Assembly: GCA_023442085.1 (NCBI GenBank) | Contig: JAEZMT010000465.1 | Span: 1 to 13,267, forward strand | DNA: 13,267 nucleotides | Direction of reading: 5' to 3' | Source of the DNA: Pseudomonadota bacterium | GTDB lineage: Bacteria > Pseudomonadota > Alphaproteobacteria > Rhizobiales > Xanthobacteraceae | Part shown: positions 7,662-13,267 of the stretch, one piece after another | Layout of the letters: each line of letters begins with the position of its first letter | Numbering within the stretch: position 1 is the stretch's first letter | The notes under the pieces: generated by a model | What the model was told of the DNA's origin: nothing | Database searches by the model: none | Seen by the model: the letters and a program-made list of their open reading frames with translations, nothing else | Program-made: the position numbers and the translations under genes

Positions 7662-8621
7662 ATGAACAGCATCGCAGTGAAGGCCGCGCCCATGAAATCC
7701 GCGACGCTCCACCTCGCCGGCGACGGCGGGGCGGCAGCCCGTCCCGTCGCGCCCGGTCACATCGTGCTGCGGCCGGAGCGGGACGCGGTGGCGGCAATGC
7801 CGGTGCCGGACGGCTCCTTCACCGGACGCGCGCGACGCTGGCTCAAGCTCAATGCCGACACCATCCGCGCGACGCTGCTCGGGGCGCTGGCCATCGGCCT
7901 GTTCATCCTCGCCTGGCATGTGGTGACGGTGAACCGCATGTCCTTCTATGTGCGGTTCATCAACGTGCCCTCGCCCGAGCAGGTGCTGGAAAGCGCGCGT
8001 GCGGCCTTTTCCACCGGCGCCTTCCTCAACCACATCTTCATTTCCTGCCGGCGCATCTTCATCGGCTTCGCGCTTGCCGCTTTGGTGGCGGTGCCGCTGG
8101 GGCTTCTGATGGGGCGCTTCCAGCTCTTGAAGGAGTTCGTCTTTCCCGTCTCGGAGGTGCTGCGGCCCATCCCGGCCATCGCCTGGGTGCCCATGTCCAT
8201 CATGCTGTGGCCGACCAACGAGGAAAGCATCGTCTTCATCACCTTCCTCGGCTCGTTCTTCCCCATCCTCATCAACACGCTGCACGGAATGGCGAACGTG
8301 GACGAGGTGCTGGTGCGCGCCGCCCGGTGCCTCGGGGCAACCGAGCGCGCCACGTTCCGCGAGGTTTATTTCCCCGCCGTGCTGCCGCAGGTCTTCACCG
8401 GCCTCACCGTGGGCATGGGCGTCGCCTGGGTGTCGCTGATCGCGGCGGAGATGATCTCCGGCCAATTCGGCATCGGCTATTTCACCTGGGAGGCTTACTC
8501 GCTGGTGCAGTATCCGGACATTGCGCTGGGCATGATCACCATCGGCGTGCTCGGCCTCGGCTCCTCGTTTCTCATCCGCATCGCGGGCCGGGCCGTCACG
8601 CCCTGGTCGCGCGCCAAGTGA
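7662..8621 (+). CDS. NitT/TauT-type ABC transporter permease
   Basis: The product (319 residues) is the inner-membrane channel subunit of the importer, family SsuC/TauC/NrtB (BPD_transp_1). A cytoplasmic N-terminal region of about 60 residues rich in Ala, Arg and Pro precedes the first membrane segment (TLLGALAIGLFILAWHVV). Further segments follow at IFIGFALAALVAVPLGLLMG, the LRPIPAIAWVPMSIMLW region, SIVFITFLGSFFPILI, VFTGLTVGMGVAWVSLIAAEM and IALGMITIGVLGLGSSFLI. The EAA-type coupling loop RAARCLGATERATFREVYFPAVLPQ, which docks onto the ATPase, is intact. ATG 7662 has GGTGAG close upstream; an in-frame GTG at 7653 would overlap the preceding stop by four bases and add three residues. Either start implies translational coupling with the binding protein. 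The ATPase gene begins 8 bp after its stop. Confidence 0.94.
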   Translation: MNSIAVKAAPMKSATLHLAGDGGAAARPVAPGHIVLRPERDAVAAMPVPDGSFTGRARRWLKLNADTIRATLLGALAIGLFILAWHVVTVNRMSFYVRFINVPSPEQVLESARAAFSTGAFLNHIFISCRRIFIGFALAALVAVPLGLLMGRFQLLKEFVFPVSEVLRPIPAIAWVPMSIMLWPTNEESIVFITFLGSFFPILINTLHGMANVDEVLVRAARCLGATERATFREVYFPAVLPQVFTGLTVGMGVAWVSLIAAEMISGQFGIGYFTWEAYSLVQYPDIALGMITIGVLGLGSSFLIRIAGRAVTPWSRAK

Positions 8622-8629
8622 GGCCCGCC

Positions 8630-9505
8630 ATGGCGATCCCCGCGACCGCGCCGGTGAGGACCGGCCTCATCGAGGTCTCCGACTTCAACCTCGCCTATGA
8701 CACCATCGACGGCGCCGTCATCGCGGTGCGCGATGCGGACCTGGTGGTGAACCCCGGCGAGTTCGTCTCCATCATCGGCCCCTCCGGCTGCGGCAAGTCC
8801 ACGTTCCTCAATGCGGTGGCCGGCTTCCTTAAGCCCACGTCAGGCACGGTCACGGTGGATGGCGAGCCGGTGAAGGGGCCCTCCGCCGACCGGGGCATGG
8901 TCTTCCAGCAATATTCGCTCTTCCCCTGGAAGACGGTGCGGGAGAACGTGGAATTCGGCCTGAAGATGCGCGGCATGGGCAAGTCCGAGCGGGCGGTCGC
9001 GGCGCGGACGCTGCTCGGCCTCGCCGGCCTCTCCGCGTTCGAGGACCATTACCCGGATCGCCTCTCTGGCGGCATGAAGCAGCGCGTGGGCATCGTCCGG
9101 GCGCTCGCGACCGGGCCGAAGGTGCTGCTGCTGGACGAGCCGTTCGGCGCGCTAGACGCGCAGACGCGGGTCATCATGCAGCAGATCCTCACCAACCTCT
9201 GGCAGCGGCTCGGCATCTCGGTGCTGTTCGTGACCCACGACATCGACGAGGCGATCTTCCTCTCCGACCGCATCTACGTGATGACCGCCCGTCCCGGCAC
9301 CATCAAGGCCGAGGTGACGGTGCCCTTGCCCCGTCCACGCGACGCCGCCCTCCAGCTGACGCCGGAATTCGTCCAGTTGCGGGCCGACCTCGGCGCCCTC
9401 ATCCGCGAGGAGAGCCTCAAGGCCATGGGCGGCGAGCTGAACGAGGACGCGCTGAAGGGCCTCGCGGTGAACCTCAATGGGGCGAGCCTCGCCGAGGTGG
9501 TGTGA
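8630..9505 (+). CDS. NitT/TauT-type ABC transporter ATP-binding protein
   Basis: This cytoplasmic ATPase (291 residues) powers the importer. All ABC motifs are present: Walker A GPSGCGKST (residues 50-58), Q-loop QQYSLFPW, signature LSGGMKQR (from 145), Walker B VLLLDEPF with Asp169 and catalytic Glu170, the D-loop GALDAQ, and switch His203 in VTHD. After the nucleotide-binding domain comes a tail of about 55 residues (LTPEFVQLRADLGALIREE...LAEVV), a little longer than in SsuB/TauB, without a recognisable domain. ATG 8630 is chosen because TGAGG from the permease stop lies 6 bases upstream; GTG 8618 is in frame but overlaps the permease. It closes the three-gene importer operon; no classical terminator follows, but a REP-like hairpin pair begins about 50 bp downstream. 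Confidence 0.95.
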   Translation: MAIPATAPVRTGLIEVSDFNLAYDTIDGAVIAVRDADLVVNPGEFVSIIGPSGCGKSTFLNAVAGFLKPTSGTVTVDGEPVKGPSADRGMVFQQYSLFPWKTVRENVEFGLKMRGMGKSERAVAARTLLGLAGLSAFEDHYPDRLSGGMKQRVGIVRALATGPKVLLLDEPFGALDAQTRVIMQQILTNLWQRLGISVLFVTHDIDEAIFLSDRIYVMTARPGTIKAEVTVPLPRPRDAALQLTPEFVQLRADLGALIREESLKAMGGELNEDALKGLAVNLNGASLAEVV

Positions 9506-9552
9506 GGCGGGGGCAGGGCTGCCGCGCCGGGATCTTAACGTCTGTCACCGAG

Positions 9553-9586
9553 GTCATGGCCGGGCTCGTCCCGGCCATCCACGTGG
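9553..9586 (+). repeat. REP-like palindromic unit, left copy
   Basis: The unit is GTCATGGCCGGGCTCGT followed by CCCGGCCATCCACGTGG. Its core is a perfect 9-bp stem (ATGGCCGGG at 9556-9564 with CCCGGCCAT at 9570-9578) around CTCGT. This sequence style is widespread between genes of Bradyrhizobium- and Rhodopseudomonas-like alphaproteobacteria, recalled from general knowledge. It is non-coding. Confidence 0.75.
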
Positions 9587-9628
9587 TTGGACTGGGAAAA
9601 CATGTTTCGCTGCTGCTCTGTCGGCCCG

Positions 9629-9662
9629 ACGTGGTTGCCCGGGACAAGCCCCGGGCATGACG
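9629..9662 (-). repeat. REP-like palindromic unit, right copy, inverted
   Basis: Read on the minus strand this unit is CGTCATGCCCGGGGCTTGT followed by CCCGGGCAACCACGT, a diverged copy of the left unit. Its hairpin is TGCCCGGG (9636-9643) with CCCGGGCA (9650-9657). The two units face each other across 42 bases, as in BIME-type mosaics of paired REP sequences. The pair may also help stop transcription or stabilise the 3' end of the importer mRNA. Confidence 0.72.
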
Positions 9663-9808
9663 AGCCTGACGGACTGACCAGCGCTCGCTTTTTCTTTTGG
9701 CAACCCGTTCCGAAAATCCGCAATTAATTGACCCTGCAAGGCCTTAGTCCTCAAGAGCGCGGCGCCCTCCGGCTAAAATAAAAATCGAACAACAACCGGA
9801 CCTGCCCC

Positions 9809-10144
9809 ATGGCCTACGTCGTCACCGACAAGTGCATCCGCTGCAAATTCATGGATTGCGTCGCCGTCTGCCCGGTGGACTGCTTTTATGAAGGCGAGAA
9901 CATGCTCGTCATCAAGCCCGACGAGTGCATCGACTGCGGCGTCTGCGAGCCGGAATGCCCGGCCGCCGCCATCTCCGCCGACAGTGATCCGGCCGCCGCG
10001 CCGTGGATCGCGCTCAATGCCGAATATGCGGCCCTGTGGCCCAACATCGCCGAGAAGAAGGAGCCGCCGGCGGATGCCGCGGAGTGGATGAACGTGGACG
10101 GCAAGTTCGAGAGCGCCTTCTCCCCGGCGCCGGCTGAGGCGTGA
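9809..10144 (+). CDS. fdxA: 7Fe ferredoxin (one 3Fe-4S and one 4Fe-4S cluster), FdxA/Azotobacter FdI type
   Basis: This is a small cytoplasmic electron carrier of 111 residues. The cysteine pattern is that of Azotobacter FdI: Cys9, Cys17, Cys21 and Cys50 for the 3Fe-4S cluster and Cys25, Cys40, Cys43 and Cys46 for the 4Fe-4S cluster, with the non-ligand Cys12 also conserved. The N-terminus (MAYVVTDKCIRCKFMDCVAVCPVDCFYEG) and the C-terminal extension (IALNAEYAALWPNIAEKKEPPADAAEWMNVDGKFE) follow the family along their whole length, which fixes the ATG at 9809 even though the upstream sequence has only a poor ribosome binding site. The stop is 7 bp before the reductase start, so the two are cotranscribed and probably partners. 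Confidence 0.96.
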   Translation: MAYVVTDKCIRCKFMDCVAVCPVDCFYEGENMLVIKPDECIDCGVCEPECPAAAISADSDPAAAPWIALNAEYAALWPNIAEKKEPPADAAEWMNVDGKFESAFSPAPAEA

Positions 10145-10151
10145 GGCGATC

Positions 10152-10925
10152 ATGAGCAATTTGAACACCGAGACCGTGCTCGAGGTCCGCCACTGGACCG
10201 ACCGCCTTTTCTCCTTCACCGCCACCCGCGACAGCGCCTTCCGCTTCAAGAGCGGCCAGTTCACCATGATCGGACTCGACGTGAACGAAAAGCCCCTTCT
10301 GCGGGCCTATTCGCTCGCCTGCGCGCCGCACGAGGAGCAGCTGGAATTCTTCTCCATCAAGGTGCCGGACGGCCCCCTCACCTCCCGCCTCCAGATGCTG
10401 CAGCCCGGCGATCCCATCCTCGTCGGCCGCCGGCCCACGGGCACGCTGCTGCTGGACAATCTCAAGCCCGGCAAGCGCCTCTATCTCCTCGCCACCGGCA
10501 CCGGCCTCGCGCCCTTCGTCTCCATCGCCAAGGACCCGGAGGCCTATGAAAGGTTCGAGCACATCATCCTGGTCCATGGCTGCCGCGAGGTGGCGGAACT
10601 CGCCTATGGCGAGCAGGTGGTGGCGGACCTCAAGGCGCACGATTTCCTCGGCGAATATGCGCAGGCGCAGCTGCTGCATTATCCCACCGTCACCCGCGAG
10701 CCGTTCCGCAACCGCGGCCGCGTCACCGACCTCATGGAGAGCGGCCAGCTCTTCGCCGATCTCGGCCTGCCGGACCTCGACGCCGAGCACGACCGGGTGA
10801 TGCTGTGCGGCTCCCCGCAGATGATTGCCGACACCAAGGCGCTGCTCGAATCCCGCGATTTCGTCGAAGGCGCGGGCAACCGGCCGGAGACCTACGTGGT
10901 CGAGAAGGCGTTCGCTGAGCGCTGA
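10152..10925 (+). CDS. fpr: Ferredoxin-NADP+ reductase
   Basis: This 257-residue FAD enzyme moves electrons between NADPH and ferredoxin or flavodoxin. The N-terminal FAD-binding barrel has the RAYS motif (Arg51-Ser54) and a following KVPDGPLTSRL that binds FAD phosphate. The NADP-binding domain has GTGLAPF (from residue 116), HGCREVAELAY and the VMLCGSPQM motif. The end (YVVEKAFAER) is the C-terminus of the bacterial subclass I Fpr proteins, as in Azotobacter and Rhodobacter. TGAGG overlapping the fdxA stop is 5 bases before the ATG, so translation is coupled. Being next to a 7Fe ferredoxin suggests that this is its redox partner. In relatives the pair is linked to oxidative stress and to keeping ferredoxin reduced, but no regulatory site for that is visible here. 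Confidence 0.96.
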   Translation: MSNLNTETVLEVRHWTDRLFSFTATRDSAFRFKSGQFTMIGLDVNEKPLLRAYSLACAPHEEQLEFFSIKVPDGPLTSRLQMLQPGDPILVGRRPTGTLLLDNLKPGKRLYLLATGTGLAPFVSIAKDPEAYERFEHIILVHGCREVAELAYGEQVVADLKAHDFLGEYAQAQLLHYPTVTREPFRNRGRVTDLMESGQLFADLGLPDLDAEHDRVMLCGSPQMIADTKALLESRDFVEGAGNRPETYVVEKAFAER

Positions 10926-10927
10926 GG

Positions 10928-10952
10928 GTTGCACATTGCAAAATCGTGCAAC
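10928..10952. promoter_or_regulatory. 7-11-7 inverted repeat between fpr and the SH3b gene
   Basis: GTTGCAC (10928-10934) and GTGCAAC (10946-10952) are perfect inverted copies, with a further TTGCAAAA element in the 11-base spacer. It starts only two bases after the fpr stop. There is no T-run, so it is a poor terminator; an operator for the downstream gene or an mRNA 3'-end structure are both possible. Confidence 0.35.
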
Positions 10953-10995
10953 GGGCCGGTAACGATCCGAAGCTAGGCTGTCGCGCCAGATCCCG

Positions 10996-11568
10996 ATGAT
11001 GGAGATGCTGGTGTCGATACGTTGTGAATTTGGATCGCGCCTGCGCGCAATGGCCGGAGCAGCGGTGATGCTGGCCGGCGTCCTCGCCGCCGGAGCCGCC
11101 GCGGCGGCGCAGCCGGCGGTGGCCGTGACGAATGTGAATCTTCGGGCGGGGCCGAGCACCAGCTTCCCGACCGTGGTCACAGTGCCGGCCGGCGCGGCGC
11201 TGCAGACCTATGGCTGTCTCGCGGACTATTCCTGGTGCGATGTCGCGCTGGGCAACGTGCGCGGCTGGATGGCGGCGCAGTACATCAAGGTCGTGCCGTC
11301 CGCTGGCGCCTCGCCGGTGGTGATGACGGCGGCGGTGGCGGCGGGGCTCGGCATCGCCGCGGTGGCCTTCAACCAGTCCTATTGGAACACCCATTACGTG
11401 GGTCGCCCCTGGTACGGCCAGTGGAACCGCTATTACGGACCCTATGCCCGTGGCCCTGTCGGCCATGTGGGCGCCACCAGCTGCCGCAATGGCGTCTGCC
11501 GTCATGTGGGCGCCACGCGCGGCCCGGCCGGCAACACCGTCGTGCGGCGCGGCGTGGTGGTGCGTTGA
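10996..11568 (+). CDS. Secreted SH3b-domain protein of unknown function
   Basis: The protein (190 residues from ATG 10996) has a signal peptide with a basic start and an Ala-rich core ending in AAAAAQ (about residue 38). A bacterial SH3 domain follows at about 43-97, with the signature VNLRAGPSTSFPTVVTVPAGAALQTYGC and the ending GWMAAQYIKV. Such domains usually bind peptidoglycan or act as adaptors in the envelope. After it comes a hydrophobic stretch (VVMTAAVAAGLGIAAVAF), then a Tyr/Trp/Gly-rich segment (SYWNTHYVGRPWYGQWNRYYGPYARG), then a basic tail with HVGAT occurring twice around CRNGVC. The start is uncertain: GTG 11011 has GGAG six bases upstream and gives a more ordinary signal peptide, whereas ATG 10996 has no clear site. 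No specific role can be given. Confidence 0.85.
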   Translation: MMEMLVSIRCEFGSRLRAMAGAAVMLAGVLAAGAAAAAQPAVAVTNVNLRAGPSTSFPTVVTVPAGAALQTYGCLADYSWCDVALGNVRGWMAAQYIKVVPSAGASPVVMTAAVAAGLGIAAVAFNQSYWNTHYVGRPWYGQWNRYYGPYARGPVGHVGATSCRNGVCRHVGATRGPAGNTVVRRGVVVR

Positions 11569-11585
11569 TCGAATATTTCGATCAA
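11565..11585. promoter_or_regulatory. Palindromic operator candidate upstream of yeiH, with a third half-site
   Basis: TTGATCGAA and TTCGATCAA are perfect 9-bp inverted copies separated by TAT. The left arm overlaps the stop codon of the SH3b gene. The half-site TTGATCGA occurs again at 11605-11612, exactly 40 bases after its first copy. A palindrome plus a further half-site about four helical turns away is the layout of many LysR-regulated promoters, and a LysR gene lies just downstream of yeiH. The regulator is inferred. Confidence 0.55.
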
Positions 11586-11614
11586 TTGTAGAAAAACAAC
11601 TCGTTTGATCGATC

Positions 11615-11658
11615 CATGGCAGGGGGCCATCCTCGTCTCAAGAGGACCCCCTGCCATG
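11615..11658 (+). promoter_or_regulatory. Hairpin that covers the likely ribosome binding site and start codon of yeiH
   Basis: CATGGCAGGGGG (11615-11626) pairs perfectly with CCCCCTGCCATG (11647-11658), whose last three bases are the proposed start codon at 11656. Inside, after a 3-base bulge, TCCTC (11630-11634) pairs with GAGGA (11642-11646), which is the best Shine-Dalgarno for that start. The loop is seven bases. No T-run follows, so this is not an intrinsic terminator. The structure should block translation initiation when folded; how it would be opened is unknown. Confidence 0.6.
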
Positions 11659-12729
11659 ACCGACAAGCACCTGACCGATCCCGCTGTTATTCCCGTCGCG
11701 CCCGCCGTCCCCGAGCCGTCTTCGAGCAGCCCGCTGGTGACGGCCTTCGGCGGCATTCTGCCGGGGCTTGCCTACACGGTCGTGATCGCGGCGGCGGCCT
11801 ACGCCATCCGGCAGGTGCCGGGCATGGGGCTCGTCAGCCCGCTGATCCTCGCCATCGTCATCGGCATGGCGCTGCACAACATCTTCGGCACGGCGGCCAT
11901 CATCAAGCCGGGCGTGAAGTTCGCGCTCCGTCGCATCCTGCGCTTTGCCATCGTGCTTTTGGGCCTCCAGCTCACCTTCGAGCAGGTGCGCTCGGTGGGC
12001 GTGGTGGGCTTCTCCATCGTCGCCTTCACGCTGTTTGCCACCTTCTTCGTCACCCGCTGGATCGGCCGCGCCATGGGCGTGGACCGGCAGCTCTCGGAGC
12101 TGATCGCCGCCGGCACGGCCATCTGCGGCGCCTCGGCGGTGATCGCCACCAACACGGTGACGCGCGGCTCGGATGAGGACGTGGCCTATGCGGTGGCCTG
12201 CGTCACCATCTTCGGCTCGCTCTCCATGCTGCTGATGCCGGCGCTGATCCCGTTCACGGGCTTCGACGCCCACGCCTTCGGCCTGTGGACCGGCGCCTCC
12301 ATCCATGAGGTGGCGCAGGTGGTGGCGGCGGCCTTCCAGGGCGGCCAGCAGGCCGGCGAGTTCGGCACGGTGGCGAAGCTCTCGCGGGTGATGCTGCTGG
12401 CGCCCCTCGTCATCGGCCTCGGCGCGGCGGCGGTGATACGGGCGCGCGGCGACAAGTCGGCCGGCCATGCCAGCCCGCCCATGCCGTGGTTCGTGTTCGG
12501 CTTCATCGCCATGGTGATGGTGGCCTCCAGCGGCTACGTGCCGCCCGAGGTGAAGATGCCGGTGGCTACGACCACCACCTTCCTCCTCGCCGTCGCGCTG
12601 GGCGCCATGGGGCTGGAGACGGACATGCGCAAGCTGCGGCTGAAGGGCATCAAGCCCCTCCTGCTCGGCGCTGCCGCCTGGCTGTTCATCTCGGTGCTCA
12701 GCTTCATCCTCATCAAGTCCTTCATGTGA
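11656..12729 (+). CDS. yeiH: YeiH family membrane protein (putative sulfate/sulfite exporter family)
   Basis: The product (357 residues) is a polytopic inner-membrane protein with about ten hydrophobic segments. Family-typical stretches are GMGLVSPLILAIVIGMALHN near the start, IKPGVKFALRRILRFAIVLLGLQLTFEQV, GTAICGASAVIATNTV (from residue 153), WTGASIHEVAQVVAAAFQGG and the C-terminal LGAMGLETDMRKLRLKGIKPLLLGAAAWLFISVLSFILI. The family is annotated as putative sulfate exporters and E. coli yeiH lies beside the LysR gene yeiE, but transport has little direct proof. I chose ATG 11656 because AAGAGGA lies 9 bases upstream; a TTG at 11605 is in frame but has no site and would read through the hairpin sequence. 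The N-terminal 25 residues are Pro/Ser-rich and cytoplasmic. The gene ends in its own terminator. Confidence 0.92.
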   Translation: MTDKHLTDPAVIPVAPAVPEPSSSSPLVTAFGGILPGLAYTVVIAAAAYAIRQVPGMGLVSPLILAIVIGMALHNIFGTAAIIKPGVKFALRRILRFAIVLLGLQLTFEQVRSVGVVGFSIVAFTLFATFFVTRWIGRAMGVDRQLSELIAAGTAICGASAVIATNTVTRGSDEDVAYAVACVTIFGSLSMLLMPALIPFTGFDAHAFGLWTGASIHEVAQVVAAAFQGGQQAGEFGTVAKLSRVMLLAPLVIGLGAAAVIRARGDKSAGHASPPMPWFVFGFIAMVMVASSGYVPPEVKMPVATTTTFLLAVALGAMGLETDMRKLRLKGIKPLLLGAAAWLFISVLSFILIKSFM

Positions 12730-12733
12730 TACG

Positions 12734-12764
12734 AAGGCCCGTGAGCATGCCTCACGGGTCTTTT
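12734..12764 (+). terminator. Rho-independent terminator after yeiH
   Basis: The stem pairs AAGGCCCGTGAG (12734-12745) with CTCACGGGTCTT (12751-12762) with one G-T pair and a loop of CATGC. The right arm continues into TTTT. It starts four bases after the yeiH stop, so the downstream LysR gene should have its own promoter or depend on read-through. Confidence 0.88.
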
Positions 12765-12809
12765 CCAAGCCCGCGCGGCGTTTGAGCGGGGCAAGGGTGA
12801 TCGGGCGGG

Positions 12810-13267
12810 ATGACGCTGGAGCAGCTGAAGGTCTTCGTCGCCGTCGCCCGCGCGCTCCACATGACCCGCGCCGCCGAAACGCTGAACATGACCCAGTCGG
12901 CCGTCAGCGCCTCTGTCGCGGCCCTTGAGACCTCCTGCGGCGTCGCCCTCTTCCATCGCGTCGGGCGCCGCATCGAGCTGACGGAAGCCGGGCGCGTCTT
13001 CGTGCCCGAAGCCGAGGCCGTGCTGGCCCGTGCCGGCGCGGCGGAGACGATCCTTGCCGATCTGTCCGGCCTCAGGCGCGGCCGGCTCTCCATCCACGCT
13101 AGCCAGACCATCGCCAATTACTGGCTCGGCCCGCTACTCCACCGCTTCCACAAGCTCTATCCCGACATCGCGCTGGAGGTGGTGATCGGCAACACCGCCC
13201 AGGTCGCCACCGCCGTGCGGGCGGGGGAGGCGGACCTCGGCTTCGTGGAAGGCGAGGTGGAGGAGGC
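12810..13267 (+). CDS. LysR-family regulator, YeiE/CysL/CbbR-like, 3'-truncated by the window edge
   Basis: The frame is open from ATG 12810 to the window end, giving the first 152 residues of an expected ~300. The N-terminal winged helix-turn-helix is clear: MTLEQLKVFVAVARALHMTRAAETLNMTQSAVSASVAALE, then LFHRVGRRIELTEAGRVF. The effector domain begins with GRLSIHASQTIANYWLGPLLHRFHKLYPDIALEVVIGNTAQVATAVRAGEADLGFVEG. The GNT..V..AV..GEAD.GFVEG pattern is that of the YeiE/CysL/CbbR branch. Its place just after yeiH recalls the yeiE-yeiH pair of E. coli, except that here both genes point the same way and a terminator lies between them. It is the best candidate to bind the palindrome upstream of yeiH. 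The ribosome binding site is a G-rich stretch and not ideal. Confidence 0.93.
   Translation, partial: MTLEQLKVFVAVARALHMTRAAETLNMTQSAVSASVAALETSCGVALFHRVGRRIELTEAGRVFVPEAEAVLARAGAAETILADLSGLRRGRLSIHASQTIANYWLGPLLHRFHKLYPDIALEVVIGNTAQVATAVRAGEADLGFVEGEVEE

Larger units (their letters stand above)
9506..9808. other. 303-bp intergenic region between the ABC importer and fdxA
   Basis: I see no supported gene here. The left half contains a pair of REP-like hairpins in inverted orientation (9553-9662, listed separately). The right half, from about 9685, becomes AT-rich (TTTTTCTTTTGG, CAATTAATTG, CTAAAATAAAAAT) and probably contains the fdxA promoter. TTGACC at 9728-9733 resembles a -35 box, but I find no convincing -10 at the right distance, so I do not call a promoter position. 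Confidence 0.6.

Noticed and set aside
9477..9677. 66-codon frame running from the ATPase end through the REP-like pair
   Set aside because: It starts inside the ATPase gene in another frame, and most of its length is the repeat DNA itself.
11565..11585. Fnr box upstream of yeiH
   Set aside because: The TTGAT and ATCAA ends are present but separated by 11 bases, not the 4 needed for an Fnr/FixK site.
11615..11658. Intrinsic terminator of the SH3b gene
   Set aside because: The stem is strong but is followed by ACCGACAAG, not by a T-run, and it includes the next gene's start codon.

Overview
The window looks like a GC-rich alphaproteobacterial chromosome, most probably from the Hyphomicrobiales and perhaps Xanthobacteraceae (Azorhizobium/Xanthobacter-like). 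This is inferred from strong G/C preference at third codon positions, an F1-ATPase cluster in the alphaproteobacterial order A-G-D-C, and a REP-like pair of the GTCATGgCCGGGC...CCCGGcCAT type often seen between genes in this order. No lineage marker settles the genus. Every gene supported here lies on the + strand.

Region 1 (1-4525) is the 3' part of the F1-ATP synthase operon: atpA (5' end cut off by the window), atpG, atpD and atpC, closed by a strong intrinsic terminator. A 77-residue two-helix membrane protein of unknown function sits between atpD and atpC.

Region 2 (4596-5213) is one gene for a CDA-fold nucleoside/guanine-type deaminase. It carries an apparent Tat signal, so it may be periplasmic, which is unusual for this fold.

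Region 3 (5281-9505) holds a Crp/Fnr-family regulator followed by a complete NitT/TauT-type ABC importer: periplasmic binding protein, permease and ATPase. The binding protein has a C-terminal extension of about 110 residues that resembles NosL, the copper-binding accessory protein of nitrous oxide reductase. The Crp/Fnr gene is the obvious candidate regulator of the importer.

Region 4 (9506-10925) has a 303-bp non-coding stretch with two inverted REP-like hairpins, then a tight operon of a 7Fe ferredoxin (FdxA/Azotobacter FdI type) and a ferredoxin-NADP+ reductase. These two proteins form a likely NADPH/ferredoxin redox pair.

Region 5 (10996-13267) has a secreted SH3b-domain protein, a YeiH-family membrane protein (putative sulfate/sulfite exporter family) and the start of a YeiE/CysL-like LysR regulator that runs off the window. 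The control region of yeiH is the most structured DNA in the window. A near-perfect 21-bp palindrome overlaps the preceding stop codon, a third half-site lies downstream, and a 12-bp perfect stem buries the likely yeiH Shine-Dalgarno and start codon. I see no phage, CRISPR, transposase or defence genes. The best candidates for something undescribed are the yeiH leader, the binding protein-NosL-like fusion, the Tat-exported deaminase and the extra small membrane protein in the atp operon.
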